Source: Actinacidiphila yanglinensis
GTDB taxonomy: Bacteria; Actinomycetota; Actinomycetes; Streptomycetales; Streptomycetaceae
Direction of reading: 5' to 3'
DNA: 64,000 nucleotides
Assembly: GCF_900107965.1 (NCBI RefSeq)
Contig: NZ_FNVU01000012.1
Coordinates: 62,001-126,000 of the forward strand
The notes below the pieces were generated by a model. The model had not been told where the DNA came from. It searched no databases and saw only the letters and a program-made list of their open reading frames with translations. Each line of letters starts with the position of its first letter. The first letter of the stretch is position 1. Shown one piece after another: positions 50,194-58,345 of this stretch. A program made the translations under genes and the position numbers.

Positions 50194-50304
50194 ATGCCGA
50201 CGCACGACCGGCACGGCCACCACGGCCGGCCCGGAAGCTACGAACTCGACCACCACCACGAACACCGGCGGAGAGCCGCCATGGAGTTGTCATGCTGTGG
50301 GTGA
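50194..50304 (+). CDS. His-rich small ORF between kdpB and kdpC
   Basis: AGGAG lies four bases before this ATG, one of the best ribosome sites in the operon. The 36-residue peptide begins MPTHDRHGHHGRPGSYELDH, has eight histidines in all, and ends in Cys-Cys-Gly. Its end overlaps the kdpC start by 13 bases in another frame, and the kdpC ribosome site lies inside it. It may be a leader that couples kdpC translation, a metal-binding peptide, or both. I know no named family for it. Confidence 0.45.
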   Translation: MPTHDRHGHHGRPGSYELDHHHEHRRRAAMELSCCG

Positions 50305-50825
50305 ACTTGCGGCGGGGCCTGATCGTCTCGGTCATCTTCTTCGTCCTGCTCGGACTGGCCTACCCGCTGGCTGAGACGGGGATCGGCCAGGCCCTCTTCG
50401 GCCACCGGGCCAGCGGCTCGCTGGGCACCAACGGATCGAAGCTGGTCGGGCAGCAGTGGAAGGGACCGCAGTGGTTCCAGGGCCGCCCCGACGGTGACGA
50501 CCCGACCGCGACCGGGGGGTCCAACCTCGGTCCCCGCTCGAAGGAACTCGTGGACACCTACAAGAAGCGGATCGCCGCGCTGAAGAAGCAGGGCATCACG
50601 CCGTCCCCCGACCTGGTCGCCGCCTCCGGCAGCGGGATCGACCCCGACATCAGCCCGGCCGCCGCCTACACGCAGGTCGCCTCGGTCGCCGCGGCCCGCC
50701 ACCTGCCGGCCGGCACGGTACGGACCCTGGTCGCCGCGCACGTCCAGGGCCCCCAGCTCGGGTTCCTCGGCGCCTCCCACGTCAACGTCCTCGAGCTCAA
50801 CGAGGCGCTGGCGGGGCTGCGGTAG
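50292..50825 (+). CDS. kdpC: Potassium-transporting ATPase subunit KdpC
   Basis: The 177-residue protein has one N-terminal membrane helix (RRGLIVSVIFFVLLGLAYPL) and the outer domain with GSKLVGQQWKGPQWFQGRP, GSNLGPRSKELVD, ASGSGIDPDISPAAAYTQVA and a late VNVLELNEAL. This is a complete KdpC. It holds KdpA and KdpB together and raises ATP affinity. GGAG five bases before the ATG supports the start. It is the last structural gene before the sensor genes. Confidence 0.96.
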   Translation: MLWVNLRRGLIVSVIFFVLLGLAYPLAETGIGQALFGHRASGSLGTNGSKLVGQQWKGPQWFQGRPDGDDPTATGGSNLGPRSKELVDTYKKRIAALKKQGITPSPDLVAASGSGIDPDISPAAAYTQVASVAAARHLPAGTVRTLVAAHVQGPQLGFLGASHVNVLELNEALAGLR

Positions 50826-50847
50826 AGCGCCCGCGAAGGGCCGCGAG

Positions 50848-51990
50848 GTGACGTCTTCGGAAAGCTCCGCCGGACGCTTCCGCGTCTATCTGGGGATGGC
50901 GTTCGGGGTCGGCAAGACCTACGCGATGCTCCAGGAGGCGACCCGCCGGGCCGCCCGTGGCACCGACGTCGTGGTCGGGTTCGTGGAGACCCACGGCCGC
51001 CCGGCCACGGCGGCGCGGCTGCACGGCCTGGCCGTCGTCCCGCCGAAACCGGTGGTCCACCGCGGCGCGCTCTTCGCCGAGTTGGACCTGGACGCGATCC
51101 TGGCCCGCCGGCCCGAACTGGTGCTGGTCGACGAGATCGCCCACACCAACGTGCCTGGCTCCGGCCGGCACGAGAAGCGCTGGCAGGACGTCCTGGAACT
51201 GCTGGACGCCGGCATCAGCGTGATGAGCACCCTCAACAGCCAGCACATCGAGAGCCTGGCCGGCACCGTCGAGGAGATCACCGGCACCCGGGTCCGCGAG
51301 CGCGTCCCCGACGCGGTGCTGGCCCGGGCCGACCACATCGAACTGGTCGACTCCTCACCGGAGGAACTGCGCCGGCGGATGCTGCGCGGCGACATCTACC
51401 CCGCCGACCGCATCCACCTGGCGCTCACCGGGTTCTTCCGGACCGAGAACCTCACGGTGCTGCGCGAGCTGACCGAGCGGTTCCTGGCCGGCGAGGCCGA
51501 CGAGGACCTGCTCGCCCGGCTGCGCCGCAGCCCGCCGGGCCGGGCGGGCGGCAGGGCCGAACGCGTGCTGGTCGCGGTGAGCGACGCGCCCGGCACCGAG
51601 ACGCTGCTGCGCCGCGCCGGCCGCCTCGCCGCCCGCCTGGCCGCCGACCTGTACGTCGTGCACGTCCACCCGGGCGAGGCGCACCGGAACCGGCGGTCGG
51701 CGCGGCGGGCGGAGCGGCTGCGGGAGATCCGGCAACTCGCCGACGACCTCGGCGGCGACTGGATCGAGATCGAGGACGGCGACCCGGCGCGGGCGATCAT
51801 GCAGGCGGCCGCCGAGCACCACGCCACCCGGATCGTGCTCGGCTCCAGCCGGCGCAGCCGCTGGCAGCACCTGCTCGCCGGCGGCTCCACCGTCCACCGC
51901 CTCACCCGGCTGGCCGGGCGGGCCGGCGTGGACGTGCACATCACCGCCCGCCCCCACGACCTCGGCGGCACCCCGTGCCACCTACGCTGA
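50848..51990 (+). CDS. kdpD: KdpD N-terminal sensor domain protein (split KdpD)
   Basis: The 380-residue protein holds only the cytoplasmic N-terminal part of KdpD: Walker A GMAFGVGKT (16-24), FVETHGRPATAARL, LVLVDEIAHTNVPGSGRHEK, RWQDVLELLDAGISVMSTLN and a USP-like domain (RVLVAVSDAPGTETLL, RIVLGSSRRSRWQHLL). There are no membrane helices or kinase core. In most bacteria this is fused to the histidine kinase; here the kinase is encoded separately 86 bases on. It senses ATP/K+ or turgor-related signals and would have to act on the kinase in trans. Confidence 0.9.
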   Translation: MTSSESSAGRFRVYLGMAFGVGKTYAMLQEATRRAARGTDVVVGFVETHGRPATAARLHGLAVVPPKPVVHRGALFAELDLDAILARRPELVLVDEIAHTNVPGSGRHEKRWQDVLELLDAGISVMSTLNSQHIESLAGTVEEITGTRVRERVPDAVLARADHIELVDSSPEELRRRMLRGDIYPADRIHLALTGFFRTENLTVLRELTERFLAGEADEDLLARLRRSPPGRAGGRAERVLVAVSDAPGTETLLRRAGRLAARLAADLYVVHVHPGEAHRNRRSARRAERLREIRQLADDLGGDWIEIEDGDPARAIMQAAAEHHATRIVLGSSRRSRWQHLLAGGSTVHRLTRLAGRAGVDVHITARPHDLGGTPCHLR

Positions 51991-52076
51991 ACAGGCCCGG
52001 CCCGCGGCCGGGTCCCTCGCGGACCCGCCCGTCCCGGCCGGGCGAGCCGGTGCGGACGACCTGGAGGGACATGAGG

Positions 52077-53945
52077 ATGAACGGCATTCCTTTCCGGAAG
52101 CCGAGGGTCAGGCCGGCCGTCGACACGGTGCACCGCAACCTGGTCGGGTCGCTGGTGGCCCTGGCGTGCATCGCCGTGCTCACCGCCGCGATGCTGCCGA
52201 TCCGGACCCACCTGAGCGTCGCCACCACCGCACTGGTGCTGGTGGTGCCGGTCGTCGCCGGCGTCACCCACGGCGGCTTCCTCGCCGGGGTGCTCAGCAT
52301 CGCCGGGGGATTCCTCGTCTACGACTTCTTCTTCATCCCGCCCTACCTGACCCTGGACGTCGGGGCGAGCGAGAACTGGACCGCGCTGGGCATCTACGCG
52401 GTGATCATGCTGCCGGTCGCCCGGGTGGTGGCCGGGATGAACCTCGCCCAGGCCGAGGCGGGACAGCGCGGCCTGCAGCTGCGGCGGCTGTTCGACCTGT
52501 CCACCCAGCTCGTCCAGGACCGGCCGCTGCCCGAACTGCTCGGCATCATCGTGACGACCCTGGCCGACGTCCTGGACGCCGGCCACGTCGCGCTGCTGCT
52601 GCCCGACGCCGACGGCCGGCTCCGCGTCGCGGCCACCGCCGGCGACGACCTCGACCCGGCGGAGCTGCGGCGCCTGCAGCCGGAGCCGGGGCAGGTCACC
52701 AACCTCGACCTGGTCGCCGCGCCCGCCGGCCCCGGGCAGCGCGGCGAGCCGGTGCGGCTGGCGCTGGTGGCCGCCGGGCGGCCGGTCGGCATGCTGGCGA
52801 TCAGCGACGCGACCATCACCGAGCAGCAGCGCGAGCCGCTGCTGCTGTTCGCGCACCAGATCGCCCTGGCCGTCGAGCGGGCCCAGCTGCGCGACGAGGC
52901 GCTGCACGCCCGCCTCACGCAGGAGGTCGAGCACCTGGCGCGCACCCTGGTCGCCGCCGTCTCGCACGACCTGCGCAGCCCGTTGGCCTCGATCAAGGCG
53001 TCCTCCTCGGTGCTCGCCGACGCCCAGCTCGCGCCGGCCCTGAGCGAGGCGGACCGCACCGAACTCGCCCGGCTCGTCGACACCCAGACCGACCGGCTCG
53101 CGGCCCTGGTCACCAACCTGCTCGACATGAGCCGGGTCCAGGCCGGCGTGCTGCGGCCGCGGACCGGCGTGACCAGCGCGGGCGACCTGGTCGGTGGCGT
53201 CCTGCGGGACCTGCCCCGCCCGGCGCCACGGCAGATCTGCACCGAGATCGCCCCGGACCTGCCGCTGCTCGACGTCGACCCGGTGCTCATCGGCCGGGTG
53301 CTGACCAACCTGCTCGACAACGCGGCCCGCTACGCCCCGCCTGGCACCGCCATCACCGTCACCGTCACCGCGGACCGGGACACCGGGGCCGCCGGGACCG
53401 GCCCGGACACGGTGCGCATCTCGGTCGCCGACCAGGGGCCCGGCATACCGGCGGGCCGGCGCGACGAGGTCTTCGGCTTCTTCTTCCGCCGCGAGGCGGA
53501 CAGTGGAACCGGCCTCGGGCTGGCCATCGCCAAGATCTTCGTCGAAGCGCACGGCCAGCGGATCTGGGCCGACACCAACCCCGGCGGCGGCGCCCGCTTC
53601 ACCTTCACCCTGCCGGTCGCGGCCGGCCTGTCCGAGGAGAACACACCGTGGCCACGGTCCTCATCGTCGACGACGACATCGCGCTGCTCGCCGCCTGCCG
53701 GGTCGGCCTCGAAACCCTGGGACACCGGGTCCGCACCGTCGAAACCGGCCAGGCGGGCCTCGCCGAAGCCGCCGTCCACGGCCCCGACGTCATCGTGCTC
53801 GACCTCGGACTGCCCGACCTCGACGGACTCGACGTCTGCACCCGCATCCGCACCTGGACCGATCTGCCCATCATCATCCTGTCCGCGGACAGCTCCGAGG
53901 ACCGCAAGGTCGAGGCCCTCGACAACGGCGCCGACGACTACATGA
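52077..53945 (+). CDS. KdpD C-terminal histidine kinase (DUF4118-GAF-HisKA-HATPase)
   Basis: The ATG beginning MNGIPFRK has GGAGGG eight bases upstream. About four membrane helices (residues 20-115, DUF4118) precede a GAF-like region, the phosphoacceptor H297 (AAVSHDLRSPLASIKAS) and the ATPase core with NLLDNAARYAPP, DQGPGIPAGRRDEVFGFFF and GTGLGLAIAKIFVEAH. The kinase fold ends near residue 520 (ARFTFTLPV), yet no stop occurs until 53945. About 100 Ser/Thr/Pro-rich residues are added in the frame overlapping the next regulator gene. It senses K+ limitation with the separate KdpD N-part and phosphorylates a response regulator. Confidence 0.88.
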   Translation: MNGIPFRKPRVRPAVDTVHRNLVGSLVALACIAVLTAAMLPIRTHLSVATTALVLVVPVVAGVTHGGFLAGVLSIAGGFLVYDFFFIPPYLTLDVGASENWTALGIYAVIMLPVARVVAGMNLAQAEAGQRGLQLRRLFDLSTQLVQDRPLPELLGIIVTTLADVLDAGHVALLLPDADGRLRVAATAGDDLDPAELRRLQPEPGQVTNLDLVAAPAGPGQRGEPVRLALVAAGRPVGMLAISDATITEQQREPLLLFAHQIALAVERAQLRDEALHARLTQEVEHLARTLVAAVSHDLRSPLASIKASSSVLADAQLAPALSEADRTELARLVDTQTDRLAALVTNLLDMSRVQAGVLRPRTGVTSAGDLVGGVLRDLPRPAPRQICTEIAPDLPLLDVDPVLIGRVLTNLLDNAARYAPPGTAITVTVTADRDTGAAGTGPDTVRISVADQGPGIPAGRRDEVFGFFFRREADSGTGLGLAIAKIFVEAHGQRIWADTNPGGGARFTFTLPVAAGLSEENTPWPRSSSSTTTSRCSPPAGSASKPWDTGSAPSKPARRASPKPPSTAPTSSCSTSDCPTSTDSTSAPASAPGPICPSSSCPRTAPRTARSRPSTTAPTTT

Positions 53946-54343
53946 CCAAGCCGTTCGGCATGCGCGAACTCGACGCGCGCCTGCGGGTCGCGCTGCGCCA
54001 CCACGCCGCCGACGACATCGGCCACGTCACCGAGCTCACCGCCGGCCCGCTCCACCTCGACCTGGTCCACTACCAGGCCACCTACCAGGGCCGGCCGCTC
54101 GACCTCACCCTGAAGGAGTTCGACGTCCTGGCCTACCTCGCCCGGCACGCCGGCAAGGTCTGCACCCGGCGCATGATCCTGGAGAGCGTCTGGGGAGCGG
54201 CGTACGCCAACGAGACGCACTACCTGAAGGTCTACGCCTACCGCATCCGCAAGAAGCTGCACGACGAGGCCGGCCAGTTCCTCCAGAACGACCCCTCCGT
54301 CGGCTACCGGCTCGCCGTCCCGCCCGCGCCGGCGGCCGGCTGA
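53648..54343 (+). CDS. OmpR-family response regulator, KdpE-like (first of two)
   Basis: The 231-residue protein has a receiver with ATVLIVDDDIALLAACRVGL, the phosphorylation site in VLDLGLPDLDGLDVC, a Thr/Ser switch (IILSADSSEDRKVEA) and MTKPFGMREL. A winged-helix output domain follows (DLTLKEFDVLAYLARHAGKV, RRMILESVWG, LKVYAYRIRKKLHDEAGQ). GTG is the start, lying 298 bases inside the kinase frame. Its DNA-binding half departs from canonical KdpE more than the next gene does, so it may have another target set. Confidence 0.88.
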   Translation: MATVLIVDDDIALLAACRVGLETLGHRVRTVETGQAGLAEAAVHGPDVIVLDLGLPDLDGLDVCTRIRTWTDLPIIILSADSSEDRKVEALDNGADDYMTKPFGMRELDARLRVALRHHAADDIGHVTELTAGPLHLDLVHYQATYQGRPLDLTLKEFDVLAYLARHAGKVCTRRMILESVWGAAYANETHYLKVYAYRIRKKLHDEAGQFLQNDPSVGYRLAVPPAPAAG

Positions 54344-54352
54344 CCCCGCGTC

Positions 54353-54381
54353 ACCGCCCGGCAGGGCTGCTGCCGGGCGGT
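54353..54381 (+). terminator. Hairpin between the two response-regulator genes
   Basis: ACCGCCCGGCAG and CTGCCGGGCGGT form a perfect 12-bp stem with a five-base loop, ten bases after the first regulator's stop. It could end or attenuate the kdp transcript before the second regulator. Confidence 0.75.
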
Positions 54382-54440
54382 CAGGGTCCCCCACTCTCCG
54401 CGGGCCCGCCCCGGAGCCCGCAGTCAAAGGACACCGCACC

Positions 54441-55145
54441 ATGACCCGCATCCTGGTCGTCGACGACGAACCGCTCCTGCTCAAGGCCCTCCAGGTCGAC
54501 CTGCGGGCCCGCCACTACACGGTGGAGACCGCGTCGGACGGCCGGGGAGCGCTCCTGGAAGCCATGCAGAACCCGCCCGACGCGGTGATCCTCGACCTCG
54601 GGCTGCCGCAGATCGACGGCCACCACGTGCTGCAGGCCCTGCGCGCGTGGAGCCAGGTCCCCGTCATCATCCTGTCCGGGCGGTACGACGTGGACGAGAA
54701 GGTCGCCGCCTTCGACGCGGGCGCCGACGACTACGTCACCAAGCCCTTCGCGATGAAGGAACTCCTGGCCCGGCTGCGGGCGGTGCTGCGCCGGCCCGAG
54801 GGCACGGAGGAGGTGCCGCACCCCGAGGCGCACATCGGCCCGTGGACGATCGACCTGGCGGGCGCGACGGTGAACCGCTCCGGCGCCGCCGCGGACCGCG
54901 CCGACACCGACCCGCCGCGGCTCACCCCGACCGAGTGGCGCATCCTCGACGTGCTGCTGCGCCGCCCGGGCATCCTGGTCACCAGCCAGGAGATCCTGCG
55001 CCAGGTCTGGGGGCGGGAGCACGAGAGCAAGACGAACTACCTGCGCGTCTACTTCGCGGGCCTGCGCCGCAAGTTGGAGGCCGACCCGGCCAGCCCGCGC
55101 CACCTGCTCAACGAGCCGGGGCTGGGCTACCGCTTCGAGCCGTAG
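54441..55145 (+). CDS. kdpE: KdpE-type response regulator (second)
   Basis: The 234-residue OmpR-type regulator has TRILVVDDEPLLLKALQVDL, phosphoacceptor in ILDLGLPQIDGHHVL, IILSGRYDVDEKVAAFDAGA, VTKPFAMKELLARLR. The output domain, LTPTEWRILDVLLRRPGILV, NYLRVYFAGLRRKLEADPAS and HLLNEPGLGYRF, matches canonical KdpE closely. It is separated from the preceding paralog by a strong hairpin, so it may be expressed partly on its own. It presumably activates kdp when phosphorylated by the split KdpD. Confidence 0.9.
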   Translation: MTRILVVDDEPLLLKALQVDLRARHYTVETASDGRGALLEAMQNPPDAVILDLGLPQIDGHHVLQALRAWSQVPVIILSGRYDVDEKVAAFDAGADDYVTKPFAMKELLARLRAVLRRPEGTEEVPHPEAHIGPWTIDLAGATVNRSGAAADRADTDPPRLTPTEWRILDVLLRRPGILVTSQEILRQVWGREHESKTNYLRVYFAGLRRKLEADPASPRHLLNEPGLGYRFEP

Positions 55146-55249
55146 GCGGACCCTGACCCCCCGGGCCGGCCCGTCCTGCCGGTTGAGGGACCACCTGCCG
55201 CGGAGGGAGGGGCAACCGCGGGCGGCCTCTCCCGGAGCGGAGGGGACGC

Positions 55250-55906
55250 TCAGGCGTGCGCCGCCAGCTGGACGGCCTCCGGGGCTGCCTTGTCCAGGGA
55301 GACCCGGACCAGCGCGGCGGCGAGCACCTCCGGGGGAGTGTCGCCCGCCAGCCGCAGGAGGGACCCCGGCGCGGTGGGCAGGCCCACGGCGTGTGCGCCG
55401 TCCAGCGCCTTGGCGCCGAAGAAGGGCGCCGCCTCCGGCCAGACGGCCTGCACCTCGCGGACGAAGATCTCCGCGCCCGCGGGCCCCAGCCCCGGGAAGT
55501 CCTGCAGCAGGCGCTCGATGCGTGCCACGTCGCCGTCCGCCTGCCGCCGCAGCCGCCGCAGGTCCCCGCCGTAGCGCCGGATCGCCAGATGGGCCCCGTC
55601 GCCGAGCTGGGTGGCGGTCCGCTCGTCGTACCGGCGGTACCCGCCGCGGCCCAGCGCGTCGACCCGCTGCTGCCACGTCGCCTCGGCGGTGCGGGCGGCG
55701 CTGCGCATCCCGGCGGCGCTCAGCTCCTTCGAGGTGGCGACGGCGACCCCCGCCCGGATGCGCGCGCTGAGCAGGCAGGCCAGCACGAGCAGGCGGTAGA
55801 GGGGCTCCGGCGCGTCCCTGAGGCGGATACCCGCCTCGTCGGCGTAGGTGCGGCCGTACCCGTCGAGGACCGCGGCCATCACGTCGCGTCGGGTGGTGGC
55901 GGCCAT
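55250..55906 (-). CDS. HhH-type endonuclease-like protein
   Basis: The 218-residue helical protein begins MAATTRRDVMAAVLDGYGRT and contains a helix-hairpin-helix motif LLQDFPGLGPAGAEIFVREV near residue 140, followed by VWPEAAPFFGAKALDGAHAV. This layout fits small actinomycete HhH-GPD-like proteins annotated endonuclease. The catalytic Lys/Asp pair of EndoIII-type glycosylases is not evident, so activity is uncertain. GGAGGTG seven bases before the ATG fixes the start. It converges with kdpE. Confidence 0.75.
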   Translation of the reverse strand: MAATTRRDVMAAVLDGYGRTYADEAGIRLRDAPEPLYRLLVLACLLSARIRAGVAVATSKELSAAGMRSAARTAEATWQQRVDALGRGGYRRYDERTATQLGDGAHLAIRRYGGDLRRLRRQADGDVARIERLLQDFPGLGPAGAEIFVREVQAVWPEAAPFFGAKALDGAHAVGLPTAPGSLLRLAGDTPPEVLAAALVRVSLDKAAPEAVQLAAHA

Positions 55907-56078
55907 ATGCGTTCACCTCCGTGGGTTCGCGTCCGATCGGCTACCCGTCCGGCCGCCGATCAACCCCGCCGAAGGTCCCGGTCGGGGTCGCCGGCCGGTC
56001 GGCCCACCAGCGGTGACCGCGACGGGCATCACGCAGAGTGACCGCGATAAGGGGAGGCGTGCGGCGCGCCCGCGGACG

Positions 56079-56084
56079 TAGCAT
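56079..56084 (+). promoter_or_regulatory. Minus-10 element TAGCAT of a probable leaderless promoter
   Basis: TAGCAT is followed by exactly seven bases and the ATG of the epoxide hydrolase gene, the same hexamer and spacing as at mutA. No Shine-Dalgarno sequence lies between. Confidence 0.45.
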
Positions 56085-56091
56085 CCGCGTG

Positions 56092-57288
56092 ATGACGACC
56101 TCGGCCGACGAGCCCCTCCACCCGTTCCGCATCGCCGTACCCCAAAGCGACCTGGACGACCTCCACGCGCGGCTCGACCGCACCCGCTGGCCCGACGAAC
56201 TGCCGGGCGTGGGCTGGTCCTACGGCGTTCCGCGCGGCTACCTCACCGACCTCGCGCACTACTGGCGGCACGGCTACGACTGGCGGGCCGCGGAGGCCGA
56301 GCTGAACCGGTGGCCGCAGTTCACCACCACGATCGACGGCGCGAACGTCCACTTCGCGCACATCCGCTCGCCCGAGCCGGACGCGACCCCGCTGCTCATG
56401 ATGCACGGCTGGCCCGGCTCGATCGTCGAGTTCGCCGACGTGGCCGGCCCGCTCACCGACCCCCGCGCGCACGGCGCCGACCCGCGCGACGCCTTCCACC
56501 TCGTGCTCCCCGGCATCCCCGGGTTCGGCTTCTCCGGACCGACCACGCAGCCGGGCTGGGAGTTCCGGCGGGTGGCCGCCGCCTTCGGCACGCTGATGGG
56601 GCGCCTCGGCTACCGGCGCTACGGGGTGCAGGGCGGCGACTGGGGGGCGGCCATCTCCCGCGAGCTGGGTCGCAGCCGGCCCGAGCAGGTCGTCGGGGTC
56701 CACCTGAACCTGCTGCCGGACTCCTACCAGGCCGAGGAACCCGGCCCGGAGGAGCTGGCCGCGCTCGCCCCGGCCGAGCGGGAACGCGCCCTCGCCTCCT
56801 GGGAGCGCATCCAGGCGTGGAGCCGCGACCGCCAGGGCTACGCCGACATCCAGGCCACCCGGCCGCAGACGCTGGCCTACGGTCTGACCGACTCGCCGGT
56901 GGGCCAACTCGCCTGGATCGCCGAGAAGTTCACGGAGTGGTCCGACTCCGAGGGCGTGACGGGCGAGGTCATCGACCGGGATCGGCTGCTCACCAACGTG
57001 ATGCTGTACTGGCTGACCGGCACCGCCGGTTCGTCCGCCCGGATCTACTACGAGCGCGCGCACGCGGAGTACTGGGGCAGCCCTCCCGAGCCCTCGACGA
57101 CGCCGACCGCGCTGGCGGTCTTCCCGCGCGACAACTTCGTCCCGCTGCGGCACATCGCGGAGCGCACCAACACCATCGTGCAGTGGACGCAGTACGACCG
57201 GGGCGGGCACTTCGCCGCGATGGAGCAGCCGGACGCCCTCGTCGGCGACGTCCGGAGGTTCTTCCGCGCGCTGCGCGCACGCGGCTGA
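56092..57288 (+). CDS. Epoxide hydrolase (EHN-domain alpha/beta hydrolase)
   Basis: The 398-residue protein starts with the epoxide hydrolase N-terminal region (FRIAVPQSDLDDLHARLDRT RW... GVGWSYG). It then has the oxyanion strand LLMMHGWPGSIVEF, GFGFSGP, the nucleophile Asp in VQGGDWGAAISREL, and a late catalytic His in DRGGHFAAMEQPDAL. Members open epoxides to diols through an aspartyl-ester intermediate; soluble actinomycete forms often act on xenobiotics or lipids. Length is typical. No signal peptide is present. Expression appears leaderless. Confidence 0.92.
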   Translation: MTTSADEPLHPFRIAVPQSDLDDLHARLDRTRWPDELPGVGWSYGVPRGYLTDLAHYWRHGYDWRAAEAELNRWPQFTTTIDGANVHFAHIRSPEPDATPLLMMHGWPGSIVEFADVAGPLTDPRAHGADPRDAFHLVLPGIPGFGFSGPTTQPGWEFRRVAAAFGTLMGRLGYRRYGVQGGDWGAAISRELGRSRPEQVVGVHLNLLPDSYQAEEPGPEELAALAPAERERALASWERIQAWSRDRQGYADIQATRPQTLAYGLTDSPVGQLAWIAEKFTEWSDSEGVTGEVIDRDRLLTNVMLYWLTGTAGSSARIYYERAHAEYWGSPPEPSTTPTALAVFPRDNFVPLRHIAERTNTIVQWTQYDRGGHFAAMEQPDALVGDVRRFFRALRARG

Positions 57289-57436
57289 CCGATGGCGGAT
57301 CGTGGCGGCCGGCGGGGGCCGGGCCGATCGGGTGACGTGCGGTGTTCGGCGGCCGCTCGCTCGTTGAGTGTCACAGCGCCCCGTCCGGCATCCGGGCCGG
57401 CGGGCCGGGCGCGGACGCGAGAGAGAGGGGCAGCCC

Positions 57437-58273
57437 GTGGCGAGCACGCTGGACGTCGGCGACGCGCGGATCGTCTACTCGGACGAAGGCGGAGGGCGGC
57501 AGGGAAGCGGGGGACGGGATCCCGTGCTGCTGCTGCACGGGTCGTTCACCGCGCACTGGCTCACCCCGGTGGGCCGGCGCCTCGTCGCGGACGGCCGCCG
57601 GGTGCTGAACGTGCAGCGCGCCGGATACGGCCGCAGCCAGGACCTGGCGGGCAGCGCGTCGGTGGCGGCGCACGCCGGCCACGCCGTGGCGGTGCTGGAG
57701 GCGGCGGGCGTGCGGCGCGCCGCCCTGGTCGGGCACTCCTCCGGCGCCGCCGTCGCGCTCGAACTCGCCGCCACCCGCCCCGACATGGCGCGCTCGCTCG
57801 TCCTGCTGGACGCCGCGTTCCCCTACGCGCCGGACGAGCCGGCGCACCCGGCGATGCCACATGCCCTCCAGGCGGCGGCCGATGGGGACTACGCGCGGGC
57901 CTTCGACCTCTTCCTCGGCGGCGTGGGCGGGCCGGGCTTCCGTGAGGTGTTCGTGCGCGAGCTCGGCGAGGACGGGCTGCGGGAGGCCGTCGAGGGCAGC
58001 CGGTACTTCTTCACCACCGAGGGCCCCGCCCTGCGTGCCTGGCCCTTCGGCGCCCCGCAGGCGGCGGCGGTCACCGCCCCGGTGCTGCTGGCCGTCGGCG
58101 GGGAGGGGGAGCGCCTGGGCACGGCCTACCGGGCGCGCGCCGCCCAACTCGCCGCATGGCTGCCCGACTCCGAGATCCGTCCGCTCCCGGGCCTCAGCCA
58201 CGCCGCTCCGCTGGAGGACCCCGCGGCGGTCGCCCGGGTCGTCGAGGAGTTCGCTGCCCGCCACGGGGACTGA
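57437..58273 (+). CDS. Alpha/beta hydrolase
   Basis: The 278-residue protein has VLLLHGSFTAHWLTPVGRRL, a nucleophile elbow ALVGHSSGAAVALELA, an acid-region strand PVLLAVGGEGERLG and a late His in PGLSHAAPLEDP. This is a complete alpha/beta hydrolase with a cap domain between. GAGGGG six bases before the GTG supports this start. Substrate is unknown. It follows the epoxide hydrolase gene after 148 bases but with its own ribosome site, and a strong terminator comes after it. Confidence 0.88.
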   Translation: MASTLDVGDARIVYSDEGGGRQGSGGRDPVLLLHGSFTAHWLTPVGRRLVADGRRVLNVQRAGYGRSQDLAGSASVAAHAGHAVAVLEAAGVRRAALVGHSSGAAVALELAATRPDMARSLVLLDAAFPYAPDEPAHPAMPHALQAAADGDYARAFDLFLGGVGGPGFREVFVRELGEDGLREAVEGSRYFFTTEGPALRAWPFGAPQAAAVTAPVLLAVGGEGERLGTAYRARAAQLAAWLPDSEIRPLPGLSHAAPLEDPAAVARVVEEFAARHGD

Positions 58274-58302
58274 GCCCGCGCCGGCGGGGGCGGGACAGGA
58301 GG

Positions 58303-58336
58303 CCGGCCGGGACCCGCCGGCGCGGGTCCCGGCCGG
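58303..58336. terminator. Bidirectional hairpin between convergent genes
   Basis: CCGGCCGGGACCCG and CGGGTCCCGGCCGG form a perfect 14-bp stem with a six-base loop between the hydrolase and the reductase gene. Confidence 0.85.
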
Positions 58337-58345
58337 TCGCGCCGG

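Noticed and set aside
48009..50195. A long minus-strand frame opposite kdpB
   Set aside because: kdpB has all P-type ATPase motifs; the opposite frame has none and is rich in Arg, Asp and His as expected of a shadow.
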